23,758 nt of DNA, from IMG/VR virus record IMGVR_UViG_3300045996_001551, positions 1-23,758 of that record. One strand, 5' to 3'. The translations under genes were made by a program, and so were the position numbers. Positions 4,826-13,350 of this stretch are shown piece after piece (within the stretch, counting starts at the first letter, position 1; each line of letters starts with the position of its first letter). This stretch comes from a virus. The notes below the pieces were generated by a model, which worked only from the letters and a program-made list of their open reading frames with translations, made no database searches and had not been told where the DNA came from.

Positions 4826-5287
4826 TCACTCCTGGTTAACCGGTGTGGACGGTTCGATCCATTCGCCTCTCTCCATCATGTTGGCCATACGCTTCGCACG
4901 TGATGGTGTCTGACGTGCCCATTTAGAATCGAGCATCTCGTCGGCAGCTTTCACAAAGTCACCGGCCTCGATCGCTGCAACCATCTTCTTAAAATTGGCA
5001 ACGCCATTGATTCCGAGCTGATAGGCCATGCACAGAACAACCTGCTGCCGAGCAGGCTCCAGGTTGCCATACCATGGGAACTTATTTGCAAGCAAATTAT
5101 CGAGACGAAATATTCTATTTCGCAGCAGATACACGCCTTCCTCAGCGGTTAAGCCTGCTCCCGGACGGCGCTTGTCAATCAGGATCCCAACACCAACTGT
5201 TAGAAATCCCTCAGTGTCCTCATAAGCAAACGGCCTGAAACCTTCATCCTCCCAAAGTCTTCGAGCCACTTGCTTATCGTTGATCAT
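4826..5287 (-). CDS. Endolysin, T4-type lysozyme (glycoside hydrolase 24), 153 aa
   Basis: The enzyme should cut the N-acetylmuramic acid to N-acetylglucosamine bond of peptidoglycan. The T4 lysozyme triad E11-D20-T26 is matched at identical spacing by E15, D24 and T30 in 'EDEGF' and 'EDTEGFLTVGVG'. The residue matching T4 His31 is Ile here. The second half carries 'LDNLLANKFPWYGNLEPARQ' and 'ANMMERGEW' segments usual in phage lysozymes of 145-165 residues. There is no signal peptide or signal-anchor, so release should depend on the holin encoded next to it. The start overlaps the previous stop (ATGA) at 5284-5287. Confidence 0.93.
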   Translation of the reverse strand: MINDKQVARRLWEDEGFRPFAYEDTEGFLTVGVGILIDKRRPGAGLTAEEGVYLLRNRIFRLDNLLANKFPWYGNLEPARQQVVLCMAYQLGINGVANFKKMVAAIEAGDFVKAADEMLDSKWARQTPSRAKRMANMMERGEWIEPSTPVNQE

Positions 5288-5517
5288 TTTCTGTCCATCC
5301 TTAAAATAGCGTCTCGTGTTTCCTCTCGCAGGCGATGCATAGACCCGCGCAGGCCAGTATCGTGATCACCGATCTCGCGGGCGATGGCGGTGAGTTGAGC
5401 GGCGAAAGTGGCCATCGCGGCCCGGACCTCACGACACTCCTTCACGTGAAGATACAGTGCGCCGGCCAGCGCCAAAATCACAGTGACCAGCACACCGATA
5501 ACCCACTCTATCGGCAT
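5284..5517 (-). CDS. Membrane-anchored helical protein upstream of endolysin (77 aa)
   Basis: An N-terminal hydrophobic helix at residues 5-23 is followed by a charged helix through residue 76 ('VRAAMATFAAQLTAIAREI', 'SMHRLREETRDAILRM'). This gives a small single-pass protein with a coiled-coil-like tail. It starts in a TAATG overlap with the gene before it and ends in an ATGA overlap with the endolysin. The topology (N-terminal anchor, helical tail) is like that of an inner-membrane spanin (Rz), but an Rz1 partner nested in its frame is not seen. It could also be an antiholin or a general membrane accessory. No family assigned. Confidence 0.7.
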   Translation of the reverse strand: MPIEWVIGVLVTVILALAGALYLHVKECREVRAAMATFAAQLTAIAREIGDHDTGLRGSMHRLREETRDAILRMDRK

Positions 5518-5708
5518 TAGTCCGCCGGATCGTCCGCGATACTGGCGACGAGCATGCCCAGGAATAGACGATCCATCGGGTTGTATTGATCGCGCGCCCG
5601 AATCTCATTCAGCCTCTCACACTGCTCATTCGTCAGGCTTGAAAGCCTGGGAACGCCATTCTCTGGCAGCAGTGCATTGATGATGATATGCCCTGATTTG
5701 TGGCTCAT
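5517..5708 (-). CDS. Hypothetical protein (63 aa)
   Basis: ATG 5708 lies in an ATGA overlap with the preceding gene, and its TAA forms a TAATG with the next start, so it is locked into the coupled array. The product has an 'LLPENGVPRLSSLTNEQCERLNEIRARDQYNPMDRLF' body (read in parts) with a helical centre and an acidic end ('SIADDPAD'). There is no membrane segment. A 6-bp hairpin (5634-5649, loop TGAA on the plus strand) falls inside it. Family and role are not recognised. Confidence 0.65.
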   Translation of the reverse strand: MSHKSGHIIINALLPENGVPRLSSLTNEQCERLNEIRARDQYNPMDRLFLGMLVASIADDPAD

Positions 5709-6058
5709 GGTTTGTCCGTCTCCAGGTGGGTTCGATATCCGGCATTGAGGAATGCGGACTTTAACTCATCCACCTCAACCCGTTGCAACCGAGTTTCTCG
5801 ATCGATTCGATGCTGCTCTCGAAGGATCAGATTTTCTATACGCACTAGATCAGCACGCATGCGATTCTCTGAATTGAGTGCCGCATCTCGAGCACCCACC
5901 GACAAACCGAACGCCAGCGCAGAAAGGGTGACAGCAATGGCCAGAATCACTATCGCAATCGGGACCGCCTTATTTGACTCGATCTGAATTACGCTGGCGC
6001 CCTGGCCGCTCACATTAGCTCCGACGCCTGGCAGGAACTTTGGATCGTAGTCGCTCAT
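5705..6058 (-). CDS. Single-pass membrane coiled-coil protein (117 aa)
   Basis: The start is ATG 6058 (MSDYDPKFLPG), which overlaps the previous stop as ATGA; the frame further upstream reads through the neighbouring gene and is rejected. A polar 30-residue leader precedes a hydrophobic helix at residues 31-54 and a long charged helix at about 60-105 ('RMRADLVRIENLILREQHR') with heptad spacing. It is therefore an inner-membrane protein with a coiled-coil tail, like its two neighbours at 6055-6435 and 5284-5517. No homologous family is recognised. Confidence 0.7.
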   Translation of the reverse strand: MSDYDPKFLPGVGANVSGQGASVIQIESNKAVPIAIVILAIAVTLSALAFGLSVGARDAALNSENRMRADLVRIENLILREQHRIDRETRLQRVEVDELKSAFLNAGYRTHLETDKP

Positions 6059-6435
6059 CGGTTCCGGCTCCGCTCCAGAGTCGTCACCCTGCCATCTACG
6101 GATTCTATGTGGAGTTCCACGCGCTCCACCTTTCCCGAACTCGAATTGATCCGGTCGTTGATCTGGTCGATTCTCCCCTCGGTCCGGTCCGCCGCCTTCA
6201 GCATGAACTCGTACTGAGTCTGCACGACCTTTACCGTCTGGTTGAGGTCCTGAATAGATTTGATGTTCCATCCGAGGAATCCAGTCATTGCCACGCCAAT
6301 CACACTTAAAAGCCATGTCTGCGCACTCGTGACCCGTGGATCGAGCATCGTTATTTTTGCGCCAGAGTTCGCAATACGCTGCATCAATAGCTCCATTTCT
6401 TCTGGAGTCAGCGTCGGCGGGCGCGTGATAGACAT
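6055..6435 (-). CDS. Single-pass membrane coiled-coil protein (126 aa)
   Basis: ATG 6435 begins five bases after the stop of the tail-fibre-assembly-like gene. Residues 1-38 are polar with a 'LTPEEMELLMQRIANSG' helix, residues 40-56 are hydrophobic, and residues 60-124 form a regular charged helix ('DRTEGRIDQINDRINSSSGKV') with strong coiled-coil periodicity. The layout suggests a membrane-anchored oligomer. Related small phage proteins sit between tail and lysis genes, but I cannot name a family. It ends in an ATGA overlap with the next gene. Confidence 0.7.
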   Translation of the reverse strand: MSITRPPTLTPEEMELLMQRIANSGAKITMLDPRVTSAQTWLLSVIGVAMTGFLGWNIKSIQDLNQTVKVVQTQYEFMLKAADRTEGRIDQINDRINSSSGKVERVELHIESVDGRVTTLERSRNR

Positions 6436-6440
6436 CGGTT

Positions 6441-6869
6441 TTACTTCCCCGTAAGTCCCTGCAGCTCAGCCCTAAGCTTAGCTTTTTCCTGAACAAGCAT
6501 GTCGCGAATTTTGAGCGCCTCGGCATCGGAAGGATTGATGGTGAGCTCTACCATTGGCCGGATCAATCGTTCATCAATTCCCTTAATCGACTGAAGGATT
6601 TGAGTCTCGCGCGCCCGGGCCTGAGACACGAGTGGATCCACGAGCCACCGTCTGCTTATGCCGTCCCAAAAATGCGATTCATCGGGCCTCGGCGGCTGAT
6701 AGTCCACCGCCTGTCGGGTGCTGGGATCGATCCTATAAGAGAGCGCGTCAAAGGCGCCTTCGATCAGGTCCTGCCCTTCCCTTAGAGCTATCTCGTCGAT
6801 AGCTCTAGACGAAACCCTGATTCCAACGATCGCCCCAGAGGCCACTTCAAAAACAGTATAAGACTTCAT
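6441..6869 (-). CDS. Tail fibre assembly-like protein (142 aa)
   Basis: The N-terminal 60 residues follow a pattern common in small proteins encoded after phage tail fibres: 'Y.VF..ASG.I.G', then 'EGQDLIEGAFDALSYRIDPSTRQAVDYQPPRP', then an aromatic 'W..ISRRWLVDP'. The C-terminal half is a long helix ('LIRPMVELTINPSDAEALKIRDML'). Such proteins are often annotated as tail fibre assembly or virion-associated proteins that may chaperone folding of the fibre. The start overlaps the stop of the giant tail protein (ATGA at 6866-6869). A strong hairpin lies 25 bases upstream of the start. Role inferred from motif and position. Confidence 0.6.
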   Translation of the reverse strand: MKSYTVFEVASGAIVGIRVSSRAIDEIALREGQDLIEGAFDALSYRIDPSTRQAVDYQPPRPDESHFWDGISRRWLVDPLVSQARARETQILQSIKGIDERLIRPMVELTINPSDAEALKIRDMLVQEKAKLRAELQGLTGK

Positions 6870-9800
6870 CGTTTCATAAACTCTACTTGAAACTCAGGGT
6901 CGATCACGAAGATCGACCCTGACAATGGTGGAGGGGGTAGCGGAACCCCCTTCACTATCCCCCCAATGGACAGCGTCACATTGTCACCCGTGTTGACAGG
7001 GACGAATGAAGTAATCGAAAACCCCTGTGGCGTGTCAAGTGGCACTCCGACGCCACTCTGCCCAGTGATCGCTCCACCGGTGTGGCCGGTAGACTGCAAT
7101 CGGACAGAGGCGCTCGAGCCCTGGCCGGTACGATAGGCATCGCCAGACAGGGTCACAACCAACGTACCTACAGATGCCATCACGCCAAGCGGAAAGTTTG
7201 TATTGTTGATCGGGATTGCGTTGCGCCCCCCACCGCTATACGTGCCGATCAACTGAAGCGACTCATGCTCACTGATCGCACCGGGCAAAACATCACCCGT
7301 ATCGATCATTTCAAATTCGATGCCGGGACCGAAAGCGACATTAACCGCACCGCTCCCCACTTCATGGAATGAGCCGTCAAAATAGGACAGCGGTCCCGTC
7401 GCCGCGCGAGGTCCAAAAACTATCGATCCATCTTTCCAGTAATAGACATTTCCGCCGGCATCTCTAGTCAGACCAAGCTGCGTCGCGGTCGTGTATGTTC
7501 CAAAATCCCCTATGTAGGTTCCGCTTTCATAAATCTGCAGCGGTCCGCTAGTGCAATACCACGCGTGCCGGATGTTCGTGTAGCTCATGCTTTGCGCAGG
7601 CGCATCACTAAATCCAATCATGAAGTGACGATTTGTCTGCGCGGGTCGAAACTGAATATGCGCTACGGCATAGCCTACGGCGCTAATGACATCAGCGTCA
7701 CCCCAAAAAGTTGTCCCACTGGTTTTGAATAGTGATCGAGTGCCAGCCGAGCAGCCTCCACGAGGAATCCATGGCGACGCTCGGTGGAAGCCGAGCAAAG
7801 AATCCACGGTAGGCTCACTGCCGTTGATCTCTTCGAAACGCGGCTCCGGCATCCACTGCCGCGTTGCCGTGTTCGTGTCATGGAAGTGATAGGCACGGTG
7901 ATTCTGTACCGTCGCCCCCACTGCATGACGAAACTCTGCTGCGCTTATAACTTTCTGCCCGGTCTCAGGGTCATATATTCCTGAGACCCCTGAGTTCCCG
8001 GCGTTGTATCCAGAGCCGTGAACAAGCCCTACGCTCAAATACCATCTATTGGGATGAAGGATTCCAGCGAACGAACTCAACACAATGGCTTGGAAATAGG
8101 GGTTACTATCGGTCGCGCCTGTTGCCGCATTTATGGCGCTAGCGCATCCATGATAGAACGTCCCCGTCAGTTGGTTGACTCGAAACCAAACAGTGGATCG
8201 ATACGTACGTCGACTATCGATCGGGAAGGTTGCAGTCGTCCAACCACCGTCACCATTCGTTCCAGTCCCGTCGACCGATTGACACTGCCAAAGCGGGATC
8301 GATGTTCTAAACGGTCCTAGCGGCGCCGTTCCCGCCCCACCCAAAACGATATTGTTTTCTGATGTGGAGCCATTCTGAACCCAAAATCCATCACCCTGGC
8401 TGCCGCTTGAGCCGACGACCCACTGTCCGACAGGCAGCATATTCTGCCCATCGCCTGGCTGACCTTGCCTGGCTTTGGTGATGGTGAAATCGATTGGAAT
8501 TGAAACTCCATTGTAAGAAGCCTGCAGGCGTGCTCGAGCCTGATCGGCCGTGATCACCGTCAGCCGATAAAACCCTCTGGGTTGACCTACTACGGGAGTA
8601 TTGTCAGCGGTGTTGATCTGAACGGTACATCCAGACTGTGAAACGATCGTGTAAACCGCTTGGGCTGTGCGATCGACAATTCCCTCAAAGACAAGAAAGA
8701 AACCAGACGCGCTCGTAAGATCGGTCACGACGCCGTCAGGGTCGGCGACTAGCGTGTGATTTTCGTTGGTGAGATGCCCAGAGATAGCGGGCTGCCCATT
8801 GGCACCGCTGGCACCCTGCGTCAAACGGATTACCGTGATTTCATCGAAGAACCCGTTGGACTCAGCCCGGACCCTAACGCTGTTGTTTCCTCCGAAGTTA
8901 GCAGCGGTCAGCGTCCGAATATCTCCACTTCCTGTCAGTGTGACATTCGGAGTAGTGGTCCATGTTGTGGCGGTCGCAATGTTGGTTCGAGCAGCTGTGA
9001 ATGTTATTGATGTCGGTGTCCCAGCGCCGCCCGACGCAGGGAATGCAAATGTCTGGGATGTAGCGGTCAGCCTGAGCTGCTGAGCCGGAGCGCCTGCCGT
9101 TCCCTGCGAGCCGCGCAACCCTGATGCGCCGAAATGGATATCGAGCAGCGAACCGGTTTGGGTCCACATCGAGACATCCAGAAACAGACGACCAACGAAC
9201 GGGTGATCTACACCAACCTGAGTGCCGTTACGGTACAGCCGGATGACTTCTCCATCATGTACGGCCGCGAAGATATCAGCGGCCACATATGTACCTAGGC
9301 TCGCGCCCTGAACACCGTTGGTGATTTGATGGAATGTTCCTGTTTCAGTGAGCACAAACCCGCTATTTATGCCCGTAATATTGGCATCGACTGCCGGATC
9401 ATCGTTCAATCCGATAGCGCGACGCGTGTTGACCGCCCCTGCTCGGCAGGTGAAAAAGCATCCGCCGGAAAAGCTGGATTGAGCGTACGCGCCCGCGTTC
9501 CACGAAGTGCTCCCGCCGGAAGACTTTGTGATGCTGGTTGAAGTGGTCGTGACATTCGTAGCGCCCGCCCAGTCGAATAAACCAGGCCCTTGAATACCTG
9601 GGACGCCAGGCTCCCCATCCTCGCCATCGATCGCAAGGATTGAGGGGGTCGACCATGTCCCAACCAGAATGCCGGCAGGCGTTTTAAGAGCTCGTGACAT
9701 CCACAGCGGATTGCCATCGTATGCAGGGGGTGCGTCGCTCCATCCGGAAGGGACATTGCCCGTAGGCGTTGTAGGCTGAATGGCCGATCGACGGAAGATG

Positions 9801-12800
9801 AACGCGGTGATATTGCCGTCTGCCCCCGGCTCCCCGTCCTCACCTTCTTCGCCGACGACGCGCCACGGCCCCTGCCAAGCCCCGCCCGTCCCCACGCGGG
9901 TACGCATGTATAAGTCGCCGGTTACGAACGTCGAGTGCCAAGGTCCGCTAGCTGTAGTCGAGAACTGGACCTCAACAGACTCTCCTGGCGTTCCGGCGCC
10001 AGCATCGATCGAAACCCCCGGAATGCCTGCGGTCGACCCTGAAGGATAGAACTCAGAGGTAATGCCCTCTCTTCGAGTTCGTGCCCAATAGTATCGAGTG
10101 GTCGCAGTGGCGAAAGTATGGTTGAAGGTTGTGGCGCGAGATCGGTTCGCGAGCGTGGCGCCACTGCGATCATTCGTTTCGGCCGCGTAGTACTCGATGA
10201 CATCCCACTGCTCTGGCGGAGGTGCATCCACAGTCACGGTAATGGCGCCCACAACGCCCACGGTGTTGAGGTCGGACACTGGCGGGGGTCGAGACGATTG
10301 ATCTTCCTGTGGCGTCTCGCTGGCGGGTAGGTACTGAATCCTCAACGCCGATCCAGAATAGTTCTCCTCACTGACTACATCAGGATGTGCGAAGCCTGAG
10401 ATCGGCTCTACAGTGGGATTTGGCCCAACGTATGACGACCCCGTGCCGTTCGTGCCTCGATTCGACAGATGATTGCCGAGACGCGGAACCTCGCCAGAGA
10501 AAGCCCTGAATTGCGTGCCGAAATCCGGCATCGACAGCCCTGAACCGTCAAGCAAGACATACATCGAACCGGGGCCACCGGCACCGCCGGCACCGGGATA
10601 CATGTCCGTGCCAAAAACATCGACGAGCGCAGGTTGAACGCTATCAGCGCCTGAAATGTCAATTAACCCATTCGCGCCGAGTGCCATCCCGCGGCAAATG
10701 ATGACGAGGCCAGCACCACCCGCTGCGCCTGCACCACCCCGAAGATTCGATGCGACCGGATTTGTGGAGTCGCCGCCGATTCGCCCGCCTGGAGCGCCGC
10801 CACCTCCACGTAGATCATCAGGAAGACCGATCAGATTATTTCCATCGATCCTGAGACTTCGAACCGGCGCCGTGTGATACTGACTTTCAGTCAGCGCGGC
10901 AGGCCGAGTCCCCAGCATTTTGAAATCGGGATTTGTTTGATTGGTATAAACACCGTCCCACCCGCGCGAGGCGCCCACATAGCCCGGCGTGCCGGGAATT
11001 GTTTCAGCGATGATCGTATCAGCGGCGTATTCGTCGATCCCATACGTTACCGCCAACGGGCCACCTGAATCGGTGATTCCAGCATGCCCGCGACCGATGC
11101 CATTTATAGACCCATTAACTTGCAGAAAGCCGCGAATCCTTAGCTGGACGTTGTTACTAATGGTCAGCGTAACGCCTGAAGCTATGGTCAGGTCACCCAG
11201 GTGGTAATAAATCGCCGCTGCATTCCCGAGGGAAGCATGTCCGCCTAGCGGGGTAGTTGCCGCGGTGAGTACATTGCCAACAATCGTGATTCCAGTGGCA
11301 CTCGATAGTGCTGTGCCTGTCGCGCTATAGGCGGCATCAGGAAGAGAAAAGGTCGCTTGTGTCGGTGGCCTAACATCTGCTCGCGCCGTCGAGCCAAATA
11401 GATCAACAGTGATTCCAGATCGATAGTTGACCGAGATGCCCTGTACTTCGAAAGCACGATCTATTTCCGGAGCTCCAGGCGCTGGGGTCGGTCCAGCGAA
11501 ATCACGGACATGCGCCCACCGACCTCGACCTACATCTCCGACCTCAATGTTATTCATCGAGTCGAGCAAGCGCACTGTCAGTTCCTGCGGAGGTCCGGCA
11601 TATCGATCTCTAATCTGATCGATCTGATTAAACACAGTGGCGTCCGTGTGAATGGACCCGTGCAACCCCTTGAAGCTTCGAATATATGGGTCAGCCTTTC
11701 CGTGGATGTCGATAGAATCGAAATCGAAATAATCTGTGGAGCGATTGAAGCGAGATCCGTTCCAGCTCCATGCCACCACAAAAACATTGTGCAGACTCTT
11801 CATCGAATGGCGCAGCTCTCCCACTTGTATCGTGTTCGAATTGTCCATCACAAAAGAATGAGAAGCATCCTGACCAATACGTTGCAGACGCTTTAGACCG
11901 AGGCTTCCGTCTGCATAAACAGGAGAGAACAAGCCACAGAGAAGATATATTTCCTTCTCAAGGAAAGTCTTTCCGTCTACCTTGGAAAGACCCTCAAACC
12001 GCACCATCCTGCCTGAGTTTGGGCTGGCGTCGGTGGCCGGGTTCCATAAGTCAGAACCGATGCCGGTGAAATCGGATTCTGTAATCCACTGAGAATCGAT
12101 TCCCATATGCCAATGATCCGGCAACGACTGTCCATCGCTGTATAGATCACCACTTAGGACCGCGAGCGCTAGCTTGATCGCAGGAAGCTCAAGATAAATA
12201 TATTCGGTAATCTTTTCTCTGCGATCGGCTGCCACAGCCGGATCGATGGTGACAGTTTCAGCCACCGTCCCGAACACAGGGACACATCCTGTAAACGAAT
12301 CTCCAGACTTCCCGGTATATCTATAGATCGTGTTTTTTATCTTGAAATAGCCAACAGTGGTGCTAGGGGCATCCGTATAGCTCGCGCCGTGAAACACCAT
12401 CTCAAACGCCGAATTATCTGTAGCGTTGATGGTTGTGTCGCCGGCAGTCAGAGTGCTGGAAAGCGTCGTAACAACGGGATCGAATATGTTTTGCCTGAGT
12501 GCCCTTTGAATGTCGGCACACTCGATCGAATAGGCGCCGTTGAGATAATTCGAATCAACGATAATCTGAGTACCAACGCGCATTAGGTTGGCAAAGCTGT
12601 CACCAGCAAAGCCAACGTAGAACCGACACTCCTTCCCTCGCAGTCCGACTCTATCGGCAAGTCGCTCACGAACCTCCTCCGTGAACTGCCTTGCCTTGTC
12701 TACTAAGCTAAATGTCGCGGTCCCGATCTCTGCTCTCGCGTCATCAGGCTTGAGCCTTTGACTCGTGATGATCGTCTCTCGAAGCACTCCATTGATGACG

Positions 12801-12937
12801 GTTCCAGGTACGCCGCTGATGTCAGCATGGCTAGTTACATATATAGAATCGACATCCAGAATGATGCCGACAACGAAGCGATATTCTTTTTGACGAGAGA
12901 CGCGCTTTGCTGCAAATGACGGAGTATCTTGCCTCAC
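6866..12937 (-). CDS. Giant modular tail-tip / receptor-binding protein (2023 aa)
   Basis: This single gene fills a quarter of the window and takes the place of lambda gpJ and its neighbours. By eye: residues 1-520 form a hub-like region that should cap the tail tube; 580-870 hold a glycine-rich beta-helical domain with 'GGGGAPGGRIGG' (about 711-722) and 'GGAGAAGGAGLVIICRG' (about 733-750); 880-950 resemble a fibronectin type III fold; collagen-like GXY linkers occur near 1028, 1103, 1275, 1375 and 1490; 1110-1270 and 1730-1860 look like two related jelly-roll (SPRY/LamG-like) lectin modules; the last 130 residues form a separate C-terminal domain ending in a proline-rich 'GVPLPPPPLSG' segment. 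Host recognition is the expected role. Both ends overlap neighbours by 4 bases. Family membership of each module needs a profile search. Confidence 0.88.
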   Translation of the reverse strand: MRQDTPSFAAKRVSRQKEYRFVVGIILDVDSIYVTSHADISGVPGTVINGVLRETIITSQRLKPDDARAEIGTATFSLVDKARQFTEEVRERLADRVGLRGKECRFYVGFAGDSFANLMRVGTQIIVDSNYLNGAYSIECADIQRALRQNIFDPVVTTLSSTLTAGDTTINATDNSAFEMVFHGASYTDAPSTTVGYFKIKNTIYRYTGKSGDSFTGCVPVFGTVAETVTIDPAVAADRREKITEYIYLELPAIKLALAVLSGDLYSDGQSLPDHWHMGIDSQWITESDFTGIGSDLWNPATDASPNSGRMVRFEGLSKVDGKTFLEKEIYLLCGLFSPVYADGSLGLKRLQRIGQDASHSFVMDNSNTIQVGELRHSMKSLHNVFVVAWSWNGSRFNRSTDYFDFDSIDIHGKADPYIRSFKGLHGSIHTDATVFNQIDQIRDRYAGPPQELTVRLLDSMNNIEVGDVGRGRWAHVRDFAGPTPAPGAPEIDRAFEVQGISVNYRSGITVDLFGSTARADVRPPTQATFSLPDAAYSATGTALSSATGITIVGNVLTAATTPLGGHASLGNAAAIYYHLGDLTIASGVTLTISNNVQLRIRGFLQVNGSINGIGRGHAGITDSGGPLAVTYGIDEYAADTIIAETIPGTPGYVGASRGWDGVYTNQTNPDFKMLGTRPAALTESQYHTAPVRSLRIDGNNLIGLPDDLRGGGGAPGGRIGGDSTNPVASNLRGGAGAAGGAGLVIICRGMALGANGLIDISGADSVQPALVDVFGTDMYPGAGGAGGPGSMYVLLDGSGLSMPDFGTQFRAFSGEVPRLGNHLSNRGTNGTGSSYVGPNPTVEPISGFAHPDVVSEENYSGSALRIQYLPASETPQEDQSSRPPPVSDLNTVGVVGAITVTVDAPPPEQWDVIEYYAAETNDRSGATLANRSRATTFNHTFATATTRYYWARTRREGITSEFYPSGSTAGIPGVSIDAGAGTPGESVEVQFSTTASGPWHSTFVTGDLYMRTRVGTGGAWQGPWRVVGEEGEDGEPGADGNITAFIFRRSAIQPTTPTGNVPSGWSDAPPAYDGNPLWMSRALKTPAGILVGTWSTPSILAIDGEDGEPGVPGIQGPGLFDWAGATNVTTTSTSITKSSGGSTSWNAGAYAQSSFSGGCFFTCRAGAVNTRRAIGLNDDPAVDANITGINSGFVLTETGTFHQITNGVQGASLGTYVAADIFAAVHDGEVIRLYRNGTQVGVDHPFVGRLFLDVSMWTQTGSLLDIHFGASGLRGSQGTAGAPAQQLRLTATSQTFAFPASGGAGTPTSITFTAARTNIATATTWTTTPNVTLTGSGDIRTLTAANFGGNNSVRVRAESNGFFDEITVIRLTQGASGANGQPAISGHLTNENHTLVADPDGVVTDLTSASGFFLVFEGIVDRTAQAVYTIVSQSGCTVQINTADNTPVVGQPRGFYRLTVITADQARARLQASYNGVSIPIDFTITKARQGQPGDGQNMLPVGQWVVGSSGSQGDGFWVQNGSTSENNIVLGGAGTAPLGPFRTSIPLWQCQSVDGTGTNGDGGWTTATFPIDSRRTYRSTVWFRVNQLTGTFYHGCASAINAATGATDSNPYFQAIVLSSFAGILHPNRWYLSVGLVHGSGYNAGNSGVSGIYDPETGQKVISAAEFRHAVGATVQNHRAYHFHDTNTATRQWMPEPRFEEINGSEPTVDSLLGFHRASPWIPRGGCSAGTRSLFKTSGTTFWGDADVISAVGYAVAHIQFRPAQTNRHFMIGFSDAPAQSMSYTNIRHAWYCTSGPLQIYESGTYIGDFGTYTTATQLGLTRDAGGNVYYWKDGSIVFGPRAATGPLSYFDGSFHEVGSGAVNVAFGPGIEFEMIDTGDVLPGAISEHESLQLIGTYSGGGRNAIPINNTNFPLGVMASVGTLVVTLSGDAYRTGQGSSASVRLQSTGHTGGAITGQSGVGVPLDTPQGFSITSFVPVNTGDNVTLSIGGIVKGVPLPPPPLSGSIFVIDPEFQVEFMKR
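6894..6922 (-). promoter_or_regulatory. Perfect 12-bp hairpin before end of tail-tip gene
   Basis: TCAGGGTCGATC (6894-6905) and GATCGACCCTGA (6911-6922) are exact reverse complements with a 5-base loop. The hairpin lies inside the last codons of the giant tail gene and 25 bases upstream of the next gene's start. No U-run follows, so it is not an ordinary terminator. It may set the ratio of the two proteins or mark an RNA processing site. Confidence 0.5.
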
Positions 12938-13350
12938 GCCATCACCCTAATCATAAAGGAGAAACGGAATCCGTCTGTGCTGCCGCCCTGTCCACGCGGC
13001 TCTCTGCCTCGGTCATATCCAACTGATTCTATTTCCGCGGTCATGGGATTATTGGGTGTGTTTGCAGTCCCGTAAGGGTCAAAGGTAAATGTCTCTCCGT
13101 CCTCGACTGAATCAAGGAACTCCTTTACCTGCGCTGCAGAGGTGCCGTATAGCACCGCGAGAGAAACATTCCATATCTCGCACGCGTAAAATCTTACTGT
13201 CTCACGCGTCCCATCCAGAGACTGTTGCCGCTCATTGCTGACCTGGCGTGCCGTTGGCAGAGAAACTACGGGAAGGTTAATGGAATAAGAGGAGTTTGCG
13301 GAATGCCCTGGAATAAGCGATCTCTTTGCAGTGTAGGTAACGGCGGTCAT
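12934..13350 (-). CDS. Minor tail / distal tail-tip protein (138 aa)
   Basis: The gene sits between the tape measure and the giant tail-tip protein and overlaps both by 4 bases (ATGA). This is the slot of lambda gpM or of distal tail proteins that join the tube to the tip. The sequence is beta-rich: 'YSINLPVVSLPTARQV', 'VRFYACEIWNVSLAVLYG', 'DGETFTFDPYG' and a final 'GFRFSFMIRV' strand, fitting the tail-tube-like fold shared by this group. No cysteine cluster or catalytic site is present. It is assigned by location and strand pattern, and a DUF2460-like identity is possible but unchecked. Confidence 0.65.
   Translation of the reverse strand: MTAVTYTAKRSLIPGHSANSSYSINLPVVSLPTARQVSNERQQSLDGTRETVRFYACEIWNVSLAVLYGTSAAQVKEFLDSVEDGETFTFDPYGTANTPNNPMTAEIESVGYDRGREPRGQGGSTDGFRFSFMIRVMA

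Noticed and set aside
5634-5649. 6-bp hairpin with TGAA loop inside gene 5517-5708
   Set aside because: Too short and in coding sequence, without U-run or position next to a start; chance is a sufficient explanation.
5705-6526. Long version (273 codons) of the gene at 5705-6058
   Set aside because: The first 156 codons run through the overlapping membrane gene 6055-6435 and have low-quality, Arg/Gly/Asp-rich composition; the internal ATG at 6058 forms an ATGA coupling typical of this block.
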